Below, piece by piece: positions 54,188 through 63,278 of a DNA stretch of 64,000 nt. Source of the stretch: Fibrobacter sp. UWB11 (GTDB lineage Bacteria; Fibrobacterota; Fibrobacteria; Fibrobacterales; Fibrobacteraceae). The stretch is taken from assembly GCF_900143015.1 (NCBI RefSeq), contig NZ_FSRT01000001.1, positions 1,488,001 through 1,552,000 on the forward strand. The letters are read 5' to 3'. Each line of letters starts with the position of its first letter. Within the stretch, counting starts at the first letter, position 1. Made by a program: the position numbers and the translations under genes. Below the pieces are notes generated by a model. The model had not been told where the DNA came from, searched no databases, and worked only from the letters and a program-made list of their open reading frames with translations.

Positions 54188-54628
54188 TTATGCATCCTTC
54201 TTAGTATTGTTTGCAACCATGCCACGCTTCTGCATGAATCCGGCCAAGAGTCCGTTCACGAACGTACTCGAGGAATCCGTGCTGAACTTCGCAGCAATCT
54301 GCACCGCTTCAGAAATGACAACCTTCATCGGGACTTCGGTAACATACAAAAGTTCGACCATCGCGATGCGGAGAACAATCCTGTCAAGAGTCGCCATACG
54401 CTCAATTCCCCAATGAGCGGAGCAAGCTTCGATTTCAGAATCGAGTTCGGCCTTGTGAGCAAGGACCAAGTCGACAAGCTTCATGCCGTACTTTTTCATG
54501 TTGTCCTGGAGCGGCTGGGCTTCCAAAACGCCCGGGAGTGCATCAGCAACCGTACCGCCAGAAATTTCCATTGCGTAAAGCAACTGCATCGCAAAAACGC
54601 GAGCAGGTCTAAAACTTACTTGTGCCAT
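54188..54628 (-). CDS. nusB: Transcription antitermination factor NusB
   Basis: A 146-residue all-helical RNA-binding protein: RPARVFAMQLLYAME at the N terminus and a closing VISEAVQIAAKFSTDSS, FVNGLLAGF pattern of the NusB family. It partners NusE (S10) in rRNA antitermination. It follows ribH by 2 nt, a common bacterial arrangement. Confidence 0.95.
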   Translation of the reverse strand: MAQVSFRPARVFAMQLLYAMEISGGTVADALPGVLEAQPLQDNMKKYGMKLVDLVLAHKAELDSEIEACSAHWGIERMATLDRIVLRIAMVELLYVTEVPMKVVISEAVQIAAKFSTDSSSTFVNGLLAGFMQKRGMVANNTKKDA

Positions 54629-54630
54629 AA

Positions 54631-55098
54631 TTATTTCCCAATCTGCTTGTAAAGATTTACCATTTCAACGGCTGTTCTTGCCCAATTGCAACCGAGGTTC
54701 CCGGCCTTGAGGCCAGCACGGTTCATCGCCTGGTCGACCGTATCGGTCGTTAAGATTCCGAGAATCACAGGAATCTTGCCTTCGGCAGCGAGAGAAGCGA
54801 TGCCACCCGTCGAATTGTTCACAACCACGTCGTAGTGCCCCGTTTCGCCACGGATAACGGCGCCGAGAGCAATCACGGCATCGTACTTGCCTGAATCTAC
54901 AAACCTGCGGCAAAGGCCCGGCAGTTCAAAAGCACCCGGCACATGAGCTACAGCGATATCGTCGCTTGCAACACCGAGCGTTTCAAGTTCGCGGACAGCG
55001 CCTTCGAGCAGACGATCCGTCACGACTTCGTTAAAGCGGGCAACAGCAATTGCCACTTTCAAGTTAGAACCATTGAGGGAATTTTTGAATTCTTTCAT
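54631..55098 (-). CDS. ribH: 6,7-dimethyl-8-ribityllumazine synthase
   Basis: About 155 residues from the ATG at 55098, with GGA 7 nt upstream inside the end of ribBA. An ATG at 55113 exists but lacks such a site. Motifs are VARFNEVVTDRLLEGA, VPGAFELP and GAVIRGETGHYD, with His of the active site present. It makes lumazine from 3,4-dihydroxy-2-butanone phosphate and the pyrimidine made by RibBA/RibD. Confidence 0.96.
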   Translation of the reverse strand: MKEFKNSLNGSNLKVAIAVARFNEVVTDRLLEGAVRELETLGVASDDIAVAHVPGAFELPGLCRRFVDSGKYDAVIALGAVIRGETGHYDVVVNNSTGGIASLAAEGKIPVILGILTTDTVDQAMNRAGLKAGNLGCNWARTAVEMVNLYKQIGK

Positions 55099-55099
55099 C

Positions 55100-56347
55100 T
55101 TATTTTCCTTCATCTAAAACTTCGGCTGCGCCATGATCCGCATTGTCAAGATGGAGTTCGTGGCCCATCTTTTCTTTCTTGGTGCGCAGATAAAAACGAT
55201 TGATGTTGTTCGGCTTGACTTCGATAGGCACACGTTCCACAATCTTTAAGCCATAAGCGGAAATGCCAGAAATCTTGCTCGGGTTATTCGTGAGGAGTCG
55301 CATTTCCTTCACACCGAGGTCTGCCAAAATCTGGGCACCCGTACCATACTGGCGCAAGTCGGACTTGAACCCAAGGTGGAGGTTCGCCTCGACCGTGTCC
55401 ATACCCTTTTCTTGCAATTCATAAGCGCGGAGCTTGTTGCAAAGACCAATACCACGGCCTTCCTGACCGCGCATGTAAAGGAACACGCCACCATGTTCGC
55501 CAATGAACTTCATCGCAGCGGCAAGCTGGTCGCCGCAATCGCAACGGAGGCTACCGAAAATGTCGCCCGTGAGGCATTCGCTGTGAACACGCACATAAAC
55601 AGGCTTTGAAAAATCCGGATTTCCGGCAACCCAAGCCACATGTTCGACGCCATCAGTCTTGCTGCGGTAAGCATAAGCTGTAAAATCGCCGTACTTGGTC
55701 GAAACGTGCGGGGCGGCAACGCGCTGCACCAACTTTTCGTTACGCAAGCGGTAGTCAATCAAGTCGTGGATGGAGATAATCTTGAGGTCGAACTTCTTGG
55801 CGACTTCCTGGAGCTGCGGCATACGGGCCATCGTGCCGTCTTCGTTCATGATTTCGATGAGGGCGGCAGCCGGGCGAAGTCCGGCAAGGCGAGCGAGGTC
55901 CACAGCGGCTTCGGTGTGGCCTGCACGGCGCAAAACGCCTTCTTCCTGGGCGTAAAGCGGAGAAATGTGACCCGGACGGCCAAAGTCCGAGGGCTTGGAA
56001 TTCGGATCGGCAAGAGCCTGGATCGTCGCGGCACGGTCATGGGCGGAAACACCCGTGGTGCAGCCTTCGAGCTTATCGACCATGACGGTGAACGGAGTCC
56101 CGAGCATGGAAGTGTTTTCGGCAGTCTGACGCGTGAGATTCAATTCGCGGCAGCGAGAAATCGGAAGCGGGCAGCAAAGCACGCCACGCCCCTCGTGGAG
56201 CATGAAGTTCACCTTTTCGGGAGTAATCTTTTCGGCGGCGATAATGAAATCGCCCTCATTTTCACGGTCTTCGTCATCAACCACGACCAAGAACTTGCCG
56301 TTCTTGAAATCCTCAATGGCCTCTTCAATCGTATTAAGCAAGGTCAC
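55100..56347 (-). CDS. ribBA: Bifunctional RibBA
   Basis: A 415-residue fusion. The N-terminal DHBP synthase part has [12 protein letters not shown] and the acidic-metal site (about 20-200); the C-terminal GTP cyclohydrolase II part has zinc Cys in [11 protein letters not shown] and GQEGRGIGL. It supplies both precursors of riboflavin. Its start overlaps ribE by 14 nt, and its end overlaps the longer possible ribH frame. Confidence 0.97.
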   Translation of the reverse strand: MTLLNTIEEAIEDFKNGKFLVVVDDEDRENEGDFIIAAEKITPEKVNFMLHEGRGVLCCPLPISRCRELNLTRQTAENTSMLGTPFTVMVDKLEGCTTGVSAHDRAATIQALADPNSKPSDFGRPGHISPLYAQEEGVLRRAGHTEAAVDLARLAGLRPAAALIEIMNEDGTMARMPQLQEVAKKFDLKIISIHDLIDYRLRNEKLVQRVAAPHVSTKYGDFTAYAYRSKTDGVEHVAWVAGNPDFSKPVYVRVHSECLTGDIFGSLRCDCGDQLAAAMKFIGEHGGVFLYMRGQEGRGIGLCNKLRAYELQEKGMDTVEANLHLGFKSDLRQYGTGAQILADLGVKEMRLLTNNPSKISGISAYGLKIVERVPIEVKPNNINRFYLRTKKEKMGHELHLDNADHGAAEVLDEGK

Positions 56348-56933
56348 GTTCCTTTAGATAGTTTTCAATATATTTGCCCAACATGTCGACCTCGACATTG
56401 ACCACGGTGCCAGGCACCCAGTTTCTGAGATTCGTGCGGGCTAAAGTTTCGGGAATAATGCAGACGCGGATGTAATCCTCCCCTTTTTCGGCAACCGTAA
56501 GGCTAATGCCGTTCAAGGTGATCGATCCACGGCGAATCACGTAGCGGCGCAGGTCCTGCGGCAAAGCCAAATCGACCTCGACACCCGTTTCGCGCGGGGT
56601 AACACGCAAAACTTCGGTAGTGCAGTCGACATGCCCCATCACAAAGTGACCGCCCATAAAGCTATCGGCACGGCAAGGATACTCGAGATTCACGAGATCC
56701 CCGACTTTTGCCTGCTTGAAGGACGTATTCACGACGGTCTGGTGCATGAGACAGAACGTAGCTTCGTCATCGGTACAGTTTTCAACGGAGAGGCACACGC
56801 CGTTATTGGCAATGCTGTCGCCCAGTTTGCTGTTTTTGAAGAATCCCGGCGACTTCATGCGCATGGTAAGCGCGTCTCCCCTATTTTCGAGGGAAACGAT
56901 TTCGCCGGTTGCTTGAATTATACCCGTAAACAT
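56334..56933 (-). CDS. ribE: Riboflavin synthase alpha chain
   Basis: A 199-residue enzyme with [12 protein letters not shown] at the N terminus and two lumazine-binding repeats (GVCLSVENC and [12 protein letters not shown]). It converts two lumazines to riboflavin. A TATATTTG element is only 7 nt upstream of the ATG, suggesting a near-leaderless internal promoter within the rib run. Confidence 0.96.
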   Translation of the reverse strand: MFTGIIQATGEIVSLENRGDALTMRMKSPGFFKNSKLGDSIANNGVCLSVENCTDDEATFCLMHQTVVNTSFKQAKVGDLVNLEYPCRADSFMGGHFVMGHVDCTTEVLRVTPRETGVEVDLALPQDLRRYVIRRGSITLNGISLTVAEKGEDYIRVCIIPETLARTNLRNWVPGTVVNVEVDMLGKYIENYLKERDLA

Positions 56934-56940
56934 ACGCGGG

Positions 56941-56948
56941 CAAATATA
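56941..56948 (-). promoter_or_regulatory. TATATTTG -7-like element before ribE
   Basis: Minus-strand TATATTTG, an exact TAnnTTTG match, 7 nt before the ribE start codon. Confidence 0.45.
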
Positions 56949-57028
56949 GAATTTTTCTCATTTTTGAGCCGCAACTGCGGACACAGTAAGGCGCCAAAAA
57001 GGCGCTAGTTGCTAGGAGTAAGAACGGG

Positions 57029-57970
57029 TTACTTTTGCTTATTGGTCATTAGCAGTTTATAGGAGTCACCGTCTTTAACGGAGCGCACGCGATATACCTG
57101 TTTTTTGCCATCCTTATCCAAGACTTCTATAGGGCATACGCCCTCTGAAAGGACCGTCACATTTCCCTCGTTATCCTTCTTTTTAATAAAGTTGCATTTG
57201 ATATCGAAATCCTGAAGTTGTTCTCCGACATAATTCAGAATTTCGCAATTTGAAAGGGAACATTCGCCGAGTGTGAAAAAGTTTTTCTTATAAGCCCCGT
57301 AATTATAGTCACTATAAAAATGTCTGGATTTACGATTTTGATGATCGAACGTTTGATAAAAAACATATTCACTCATAATTCTAAACTTTTTCTGATCCCT
57401 CGTCACACGTAAATTACCAAAGAAGAACGTAAGCGTTCGTTGAACCCCTTTTAGACCAATATTCATCCGAACAGGGCAAATTCCGGTATCCAAAACTTCA
57501 ATGTATGATTTTTTATTATTAAACTTCACAAAGTCGCAGAGGAACTCTAAATCTTCACGAGGTATAGGCATGTCATAGAACAAGCCTATATTTTTAGATT
57601 TTTTACTTTGTTCTTTACACAAGGACTTCCGATCCTTCAAAGATGGCATCAACTTTACAGCCATAGGATCTTTTATAGTCTTGCAATAATTTGTAACGTT
57701 TTCACAATAAACATGAAACGTAGATCTGTAAGAATAATTAGCCAAGTAAAAATTATTATTTAGCTCTCTAAAACTCAATTCAGGAAATAAACGATAGCCC
57801 TCTTCATAACCATAGTGCCATTGACTTTTGCCAGGATGCACGCATTTTCCATCTTTTATATATCCATAAAGGCAATACGAGCAGCCATTTTCATCAGTCC
57901 ATTCGTATTGTGTATTATTAGAAAAAGCACTAACCACAAAGAATAAAATTAAAGAAGCGAGAAACTTCAT
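57029..57970 (-). CDS. Secreted Cys-rich hypothetical protein inside the riboflavin run
   Basis: Not recognised. The 313 residues begin with a signal peptide (MKFLASLILFFVVSAFS). The mature part is Cys-, Tyr- and Lys-rich; CSYCLYG and CVHPGK lie near the N terminus. Two segments align with each other: FLCDFVKFNNKK ... DTGICPVRM (about 167-195) and IKCNFIKKKDNE ... SEGVCPIEV (about 260-285), an internal duplication. It starts 3 nt after the ribD stop codon. Its AT-rich sequence differs from the rib genes around it, which fits an insertion. Any role in riboflavin is doubtful. Confidence 0.75.
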   Translation of the reverse strand: MKFLASLILFFVVSAFSNNTQYEWTDENGCSYCLYGYIKDGKCVHPGKSQWHYGYEEGYRLFPELSFRELNNNFYLANYSYRSTFHVYCENVTNYCKTIKDPMAVKLMPSLKDRKSLCKEQSKKSKNIGLFYDMPIPREDLEFLCDFVKFNNKKSYIEVLDTGICPVRMNIGLKGVQRTLTFFFGNLRVTRDQKKFRIMSEYVFYQTFDHQNRKSRHFYSDYNYGAYKKNFFTLGECSLSNCEILNYVGEQLQDFDIKCNFIKKKDNEGNVTVLSEGVCPIEVLDKDGKKQVYRVRSVKDGDSYKLLMTNKQK

Positions 57971-57973
57971 ATT

Positions 57974-59251
57974 TTATCCTGGATAATACACCGTCAGTAC
58001 ATCAGGGCCAATGACGGCAGATTCTTTGGCGACGATATTGGCAGGCAATTCAGGGTATTCAAGCCCATATTTCACAGCGCCTTGTTCAATAAGTTCTTCT
58101 ATTTTTTCATCAACAAGAGAATCTGTCGAACGCCACAAATCAAGGCGATTCCAAAGAGGCTGAGAATTTTGAGACTGCGCATTTTGACTTTGCAAGAGGT
58201 CGCGATGTTCGCTATTAAATAGTTCACGTGCAAGGCCTGCGCCCGGTTCCACCATTAAACGATGCATTCCGCGAGCGGACAAATCACCAATCATTTCGAG
58301 CCAATTTTCGGCAAATGTTTCATGACTTAAAACGAACGTATCCGGCAAATTCGGCTGCGCTACACATGAATACACCAATGTCTTTGAATTTTTCGACGAG
58401 AACACCACCAGATGCGTGATTTCATCAGCAGTAAATTCATGATGTCCCGCCCAAATCACTTTAACGGGGTCGTTACCATCCGCATAGCGCACATTCAAAC
58501 TTGGGTTATCGGCAAGGAGCGTCCCTGCGCCAACAAGCACGGCATCGCTCATTGCACGGAGTTCATGATTCCAGCAATTGGCACCGGGTTTCGTGATTGC
58601 AATCGGCAAATGCATTCCATGCGCATCGGCACATCCCATAAAGCCATCCTGCGAAACCGCAGACTTGACCTCAACAAACGTACGTTTAGTGCGCACAAAA
58701 TAATCGTATGCTTCAAAGAATCGCTCGACTTCGCGGAAAACTTCTCGCCCTTCGCCCTCGCGCAACGCACGGTCTTCGGGCGACATGCTTCGAAATTCAA
58801 AAACGCGACATTCCGTAGACGATTCGCCATTCGGACAATCCTCAACGCAGGCGCAAATGCAAGCATCCACGCCTTCGTGCACTTCGATTCCCGCTTCTTC
58901 TAAGATTGCACGGGACTTTCCATGCACAACGGGATTCGGGTCGGAATGTGCAAAATAAACTTTCTGGATTCCGGCTTCGATAATAGCCTTGGTGCAAGGC
59001 GGTGTGCGACCGTAATGGCAACATGGTTCCAAAGTCACAAAAATAGAGGCGCCGCATGCGAGTTCCCCCGCATCGCGTAACGCCATAACTTCGGCATGAG
59101 CACTTCCGGGACTTTGCGTATGCCCCTTCCCTACGACAATTCCATCCTTCACAACAACAGCGCCCACCGCCGGATTCGGGCGACTCACGCCAATTGCCAA
59201 AAACGCCTGTTGCAAGGCGAATTGCATGTAGTTTGTGATTTCTGGAGTCAT
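57974..59251 (-). CDS. ribD: Bifunctional riboflavin deaminase/reductase
   Basis: A 425-residue protein: N-terminal cytidine-deaminase-like domain with zinc ligands in GSAHAEVMAL and LEPCCHYGRTPPC, and a C-terminal reductase domain with VKSAVSQDGFMG-type and VGAGTLLADNPSLNVR blocks. It carries the second and third steps of riboflavin synthesis. No FMN riboswitch consensus was seen upstream. A dispersed repeat lies directly upstream. Confidence 0.94.
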   Translation of the reverse strand: MTPEITNYMQFALQQAFLAIGVSRPNPAVGAVVVKDGIVVGKGHTQSPGSAHAEVMALRDAGELACGASIFVTLEPCCHYGRTPPCTKAIIEAGIQKVYFAHSDPNPVVHGKSRAILEEAGIEVHEGVDACICACVEDCPNGESSTECRVFEFRSMSPEDRALREGEGREVFREVERFFEAYDYFVRTKRTFVEVKSAVSQDGFMGCADAHGMHLPIAITKPGANCWNHELRAMSDAVLVGAGTLLADNPSLNVRYADGNDPVKVIWAGHHEFTADEITHLVVFSSKNSKTLVYSCVAQPNLPDTFVLSHETFAENWLEMIGDLSARGMHRLMVEPGAGLARELFNSEHRDLLQSQNAQSQNSQPLWNRLDLWRSTDSLVDEKIEELIEQGAVKYGLEYPELPANIVAKESAVIGPDVLTVYYPG

Positions 59252-59268
59252 GTTTTAGCAATCCAAGA

Positions 59269-59300
59269 TGGCGATCCCGGCATAAAGCCGGGATGACAGC
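59269..59300. repeat. Dispersed GGATGACA-type intergenic repeat, copy f
   Basis: Palindromic element with ATCCCGGC / GCCGGGAT arms and GACA; about 30 bp are identical to copy b at 21173-21204, which is in a different intergenic region. Confidence 0.8.
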
Positions 59301-59326
59301 CAAGAATACACTCTAAGGGTAAACGT

Positions 59327-59764
59327 TTACTTCTGCGGCAAAGCCATAATTCCGCCGTCAATATTGAACACGCGGGTATAGCCATTTTCAATGAGGAATC
59401 TCGAAGCAGCCATGCTACGCTTGCCACTACGGCAATAAATCAGCAAGTCCTTATCCTTCGGGAATTCGCTCAAGCGCTGAGGAATTTCCTGGAGAGGAAT
59501 GTTAATTGCAGCAGGCGAAGCCTTACCTTTTTCCACTTCAGCCGGAGTACGCACGTCAATAAGAAGGGCTCCAGACTTGTTCATTTCCAAAGCCTTATTC
59601 CAATCAATCGTCGTTACCGTTGCTGCAGGTTGTTCAGCAACAGCTGCAGCCGGCTGCACTGCTTCGACCTTATTTACAACAGCCTGCGGTTTCGGTTCTT
59701 CGGAAGAATTGCAGGCCGTAGCAAGCAACATTGCACAGAAAGAAATAGCTAAAAATTTATTCAT
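59327..59764 (-). CDS. Rhodanese-domain lipoprotein
   Basis: About 145 residues from the ATG at 59764, with an AAGGAG ribosome-binding site. Lipobox LLATAC, a Pro/Ala linker, then a single rhodanese domain with active-site loop YCRSGKRS. It probably transfers sulfur or acts as a thiol carrier in the periplasm; substrate unknown. An upstream frame to 59824 would add residues before the signal peptide and is rejected. Confidence 0.88.
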   Translation of the reverse strand: MNKFLAISFCAMLLATACNSSEEPKPQAVVNKVEAVQPAAAVAEQPAATVTTIDWNKALEMNKSGALLIDVRTPAEVEKGKASPAAINIPLQEIPQRLSEFPKDKDLLIYCRSGKRSMAASRFLIENGYTRVFNIDGGIMALPQK

Positions 59765-59824
59765 CAGCCTAACTCCTTGAATTTCTTTGTTAAAAATAGC
59801 AATTACAATAATTTTTTCAGGCAC

Positions 59825-60988
59825 CTATTTTAAGTGACCTTCAATAAACTCAAAAGTTTCACGATACGCTTTGTCGCGAACATCCTTACGGGAAAGATAC
59901 AAATCATGGAGACCATCCTGAATGACTCGAGTCGTCACCTTTTCTCCAAGATTCGGGGCCCATTCTTCAATATGCTCCACGTTCAAGACACCATCGCAAC
60001 GCTTATAGTCATCAGTCCATAGCTCTTGTTCAACAGAACAACCGCTATGCATCACAAGTATCGGAGACTTGATATTCAACTTAGAATGGACTCTCGCCTG
60101 GCCATTCATAACAGCGCGGAGCCAGCCCAAATGTTGAGTCGGACGGGCATAGCTTTTTACAGTTTCATTGAATTCCCATTCTCCCCGTTCTCTCTTTAAT
60201 AACGAACTCGCATAATTCGGATCACCCGATGTATTCACGGCAAAATCAGGCACGAACAAAGCAATTTCAGAAATCAAAGGCAAGCCAATTTTGCGCATGA
60301 ACCAATTGAAATTCATGTCCAAGAAAGGACTATTGAGAACAAGCGCCGCAAATTTTTCTTCGCTTCGATCATTTATATACAGCGATGAAATCAAACCGCC
60401 CTGAGAATGTCCAATGATAATATACGGAATATGTTCCGCTTCTTCGTAATCATCTACAGCAATTTTCTTGCTGAGTTCAACGGCCACATCCAGTTCCGCA
60501 TAGAATTCCTTGATATTACGAAAATCGGCACGTGGCTCATCCGAGACATACGAGCGTCCGCAATAATGCAAATCGATAGCAAAGAAAGCAAAGCCAGCAG
60601 AATCCGCTTTTTCGGCAAGTTCTTTTTGGAAATAGTAATCATTGTAGCCATGTACGTACAGAATAATCCCACGCAGACTTACATTGTTCCCCGAATCGGC
60701 ACGCGGAGAACTCCCAAAAGGATACTCGACAAGAGTCGAACGGAACACCTCTTGACTATCGGGGCTTGTCTCAATCGGGTAGACTTTAAAAGGTTCGCCG
60801 AGTTCCATGTCGGTCTGCACATGCGACAAAGATTTTTCAATGACATCGGGATGTACATCTATAACGGAAGTACAATCAATTTGCACATCACGCATAGCTT
60901 CGGCATTCACATAATACACATAAACCGCCGATGCAATAAAAAAGAGCATCAGCAGAATAATCATAACGATTATTTTAAATTTTTTCAT
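59825..60988 (-). CDS. Membrane-anchored alpha/beta hydrolase
   Basis: About 387 residues from the ATG at 60988 (five residues shorter than the frame). One N-terminal membrane helix (IIVMIILLMLFFIASAVYV) anchors it. The hydrolase domain has ILYVHGYNDY, the nucleophile GHSQGG, and a C-terminal DGLHDLYLS His, matching serine aminopeptidase S33/monoglyceride lipase-like proteins. It ends next to the rhodanese lipoprotein. A lipase or esterase role is an inference. Confidence 0.85.
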   Translation of the reverse strand: MKKFKIIVMIILLMLFFIASAVYVYYVNAEAMRDVQIDCTSVIDVHPDVIEKSLSHVQTDMELGEPFKVYPIETSPDSQEVFRSTLVEYPFGSSPRADSGNNVSLRGIILYVHGYNDYYFQKELAEKADSAGFAFFAIDLHYCGRSYVSDEPRADFRNIKEFYAELDVAVELSKKIAVDDYEEAEHIPYIIIGHSQGGLISSLYINDRSEEKFAALVLNSPFLDMNFNWFMRKIGLPLISEIALFVPDFAVNTSGDPNYASSLLKRERGEWEFNETVKSYARPTQHLGWLRAVMNGQARVHSKLNIKSPILVMHSGCSVEQELWTDDYKRCDGVLNVEHIEEWAPNLGEKVTTRVIQDGLHDLYLSRKDVRDKAYRETFEFIEGHLK

Positions 60989-61023
60989 GGCTACATAATA
61001 CAAAAAAATAGAGCAGGCATTTG

Positions 61024-62772
61024 CTACGAAAGCAGCGCCACCACGTCTTTTGCGACCTGAGTGGGGTTCAAACGATTCTTTTCGCAGAGGTCGTTAAAGG
61101 GAACCTTGTCATAGAACTCCTTCGAGAGTCCCCGCACAAGCACCTTCGCTTGAGTATCGCCAAGAGCGGTCGCAACCTTTTGACCAAAACCACCTTCGAC
61201 AACGCCATTTTCGAGCGTTACAAATACATCATGCGTCTTGGAAAGTTCATGCAACAAGTCATTATCGACACCGCTTGCATAACGCGGATTCACAAGCGTA
61301 GCATCAATTCCATCACGACGGAGTTCAAGCGCCACTGCGGCTGCACGCTGGTAAAAATCACCAAGCCCAATCAAGGCTACACGTTCTCCACGATGTACAA
61401 CCTTGAACTTGTTGAGGCAAGAATAATCCTTTTCAAAAATATCACTGCGATGATGCACGGCATTCGGAATACGCAAAGCTACGGGATATTCAGTCTGGTC
61501 AATCGCCCAGTCTGCCATCGTCCGGAATTCCTCAACGCAAGTCGGACACAAATAAACCAAGTTCGGAATATTACTCATCATCGGGATATCGAAAATGCAA
61601 AGATGAGTCGTATCGTTCATACCATCGGCACCCGACATAGTCACAAAAATCATCGCGGCATTTTTATTTGTGCAAAGATCCTGCAACAGCTGGTCGTACG
61701 TACGTTGAATAAAGGTTCCGTGTGTACTATAGACAGGCTTTGCACCTCCCTTCGCAAGCCCTGAAGCAAGCGCTACCGCATGTTCTTCGGCAATGCCCAC
61801 ATCAATATATTGCTTGCCCGCTTCCTTACGGCGAGCCGCATGGAATCCGATTCCCGCAGGAACTGCGGAATGAATCACGACAACCTTCGGGTCGCTCTTG
61901 ATTTTTGCCATCAGGTAAAGACCAATAATCTCGCTATAGCTTTCGCCGCTACCCCAGTTGATTACACCCGTTTCAGCATTGAACGGAGCAGCCCAATGCC
62001 ACATTTCCCGATTCTGTTCGGCATACGAGAAACCGCGGCCCTTTTGCGTATGGATATGCACCACAACCGGATGAGTAGAATCCTTTACGGACTTGAACGC
62101 TTCGATGAGAGACGCAATATCATTACCTTGTTCCAAATACTTGTAATCAAAACCGAGAGACTTGAAGTAATTATTTTCGGACTTACCGCCCGTGGCACGA
62201 AGTTCTGCCAAGGACTTGTAAAGTCCGCCATGATTTTCGGCAATAGACATTTCGTTGTCGTTCACCACTACGATAAAGTTCGTCGCATATTCGCCCGCAT
62301 TATCGAGACCTTCAAATGCTTCGCCACCGCTCAAGGAACCGTCACCAATTACAGCAATCACATTGCCTGATTCACGCAGCACATCGCGAGCTGTTGCAAG
62401 GCCTAGCGCAAGACTAACAGACGTAGAAGTATGCCCCACCATGAAATGGTCATGTTCGCTTTCGGTCGGTTCCGTATACCCCGTCACATCACCGAAATGT
62501 TCAGCCTCCAAGAATGCCTGAGCACGCCCAGTGAGCATCTTATGGCTATAGCTCTGGTGACTCACGTCATAAACAATCTTGTCTTTCGGGGACTCAAAAA
62601 CGTAATGGAGCGCAATCGTCGCTTCCACAAAGCCAAGGTTAGGCCCCACATGTCCACCGCGCTGCGAAAGTTTGTTGATAAGAGCCGTACGCATTTCTGC
62701 AGCAAGTTGTTCAAGACTTTGGATATCCAACGCTTTCACGTCGGCAGGGGACTTGATTTTTTCTAGGAACAT
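61024..62772 (-). CDS. DXS-like transketolase-family enzyme
   Basis: A 582-residue protein, shorter than the usual 620 or so. It has RGGHVGPNLG, GHTSTSVSLALGLA, the thiamine-diphosphate motif GDGSLSGGEAFE...NDNEMSI and a C-terminal transketolase domain. It fits 1-deoxy-D-xylulose-5-phosphate synthase or the shorter DXS-like variant common in gut bacteria. The product feeds isoprenoid, thiamine and pyridoxal synthesis. I leave the symbol blank because I cannot separate these two. Confidence 0.85.
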   Translation of the reverse strand: MFLEKIKSPADVKALDIQSLEQLAAEMRTALINKLSQRGGHVGPNLGFVEATIALHYVFESPKDKIVYDVSHQSYSHKMLTGRAQAFLEAEHFGDVTGYTEPTESEHDHFMVGHTSTSVSLALGLATARDVLRESGNVIAVIGDGSLSGGEAFEGLDNAGEYATNFIVVVNDNEMSIAENHGGLYKSLAELRATGGKSENNYFKSLGFDYKYLEQGNDIASLIEAFKSVKDSTHPVVVHIHTQKGRGFSYAEQNREMWHWAAPFNAETGVINWGSGESYSEIIGLYLMAKIKSDPKVVVIHSAVPAGIGFHAARRKEAGKQYIDVGIAEEHAVALASGLAKGGAKPVYSTHGTFIQRTYDQLLQDLCTNKNAAMIFVTMSGADGMNDTTHLCIFDIPMMSNIPNLVYLCPTCVEEFRTMADWAIDQTEYPVALRIPNAVHHRSDIFEKDYSCLNKFKVVHRGERVALIGLGDFYQRAAAVALELRRDGIDATLVNPRYASGVDNDLLHELSKTHDVFVTLENGVVEGGFGQKVATALGDTQAKVLVRGLSKEFYDKVPFNDLCEKNRLNPTQVAKDVVALLS

Positions 62773-62841
62773 GAGACCTCATGATGCCCGTCAAGCGGGG
62801 ATAATACATTGCGGTAGAAAAACTTTTAAAATAATATATAC

Positions 62842-62875
62842 AAAAAACGCCCGCAAAAATTGAGATTTCCGCGGG
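62842..62875 (-). terminator. Rho-independent terminator after the small zinc-ribbon gene
   Basis: Minus-strand stem CCCGCGGAAAT / ATTTTTGCGGG (two G-T pairs), CTCA loop, then CG and six Ts. Confidence 0.88.
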
Positions 62876-62900
62876 ATTTTGTTACATAAGTATATAGAAG

Positions 62901-63167
62901 CTACAGCACGTAAAGCGCAAGAACAACAACGAGCGCGATAAACGGGAGCGCAAAAAGCGCAAGGAATCGCAAGCAATAAAGAGCGACTTTCGCATTCCAG
63001 AAGAAGAGGCGCCACCTACCCTGCTTGGTCTTGCGAATTTCGGCCTGACAATCAGGGCAAATATTGCCGATTTTATTGCGATAACGGATGGCAAGGTTAC
63101 TTTCCATCGGGGACATTCCCACCTTGTCATTAAATTCCTTTTTACAAATTGAACACTTACTTAGCAT
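62901..63167 (-). CDS. Small zinc-ribbon membrane protein
   Basis: Not recognised as a named family. The 88 residues begin with MLSKCSICKKEF and continue to CPDCQAEI, two CxxC pairs typical of a zinc ribbon, followed by a basic stretch and one or two hydrophobic helices (LYCLRFLALFALPFIALVVVL). TATATTAG lies 4 nt before the ATG. It ends in its own terminator. Confidence 0.8.
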   Translation of the reverse strand: MLSKCSICKKEFNDKVGMSPMESNLAIRYRNKIGNICPDCQAEIRKTKQGRWRLFFWNAKVALYCLRFLALFALPFIALVVVLALYVL

Positions 63168-63182
63168 ACTGCTAATATAACA

Positions 63183-63278
63183 ATTTAGTTATTAGTCATT
63201 AGTCTTTAGTCAGTAGATTTAAGTTTGGCGCCAATGGCGCGGTTATAAAACCATTGACTATTAACCAATGACCAAAGT
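63183..63278. other. Non-coding gap with decayed inverted repeats
   Basis: No gene seen. The sequence contains GTCATTAGTC-like direct repeats, a GGCGCC/GGCGC motif, and an inverted GGTTATAAAACC ... ACCAATGACC arrangement. A related GGCGC hairpin lies near 56985-57005. Confidence 0.5.

Noticed and set aside
56985-57010. Terminator from the GGCGC hairpin near 56990-57005
   Set aside because: The stem is only about 5 bp and no T-tract follows on the minus strand.
59252-59326. FMN riboswitch upstream of ribD
   Set aside because: The region holds only a dispersed repeat; no RFN-element consensus could be found here or before ribE.
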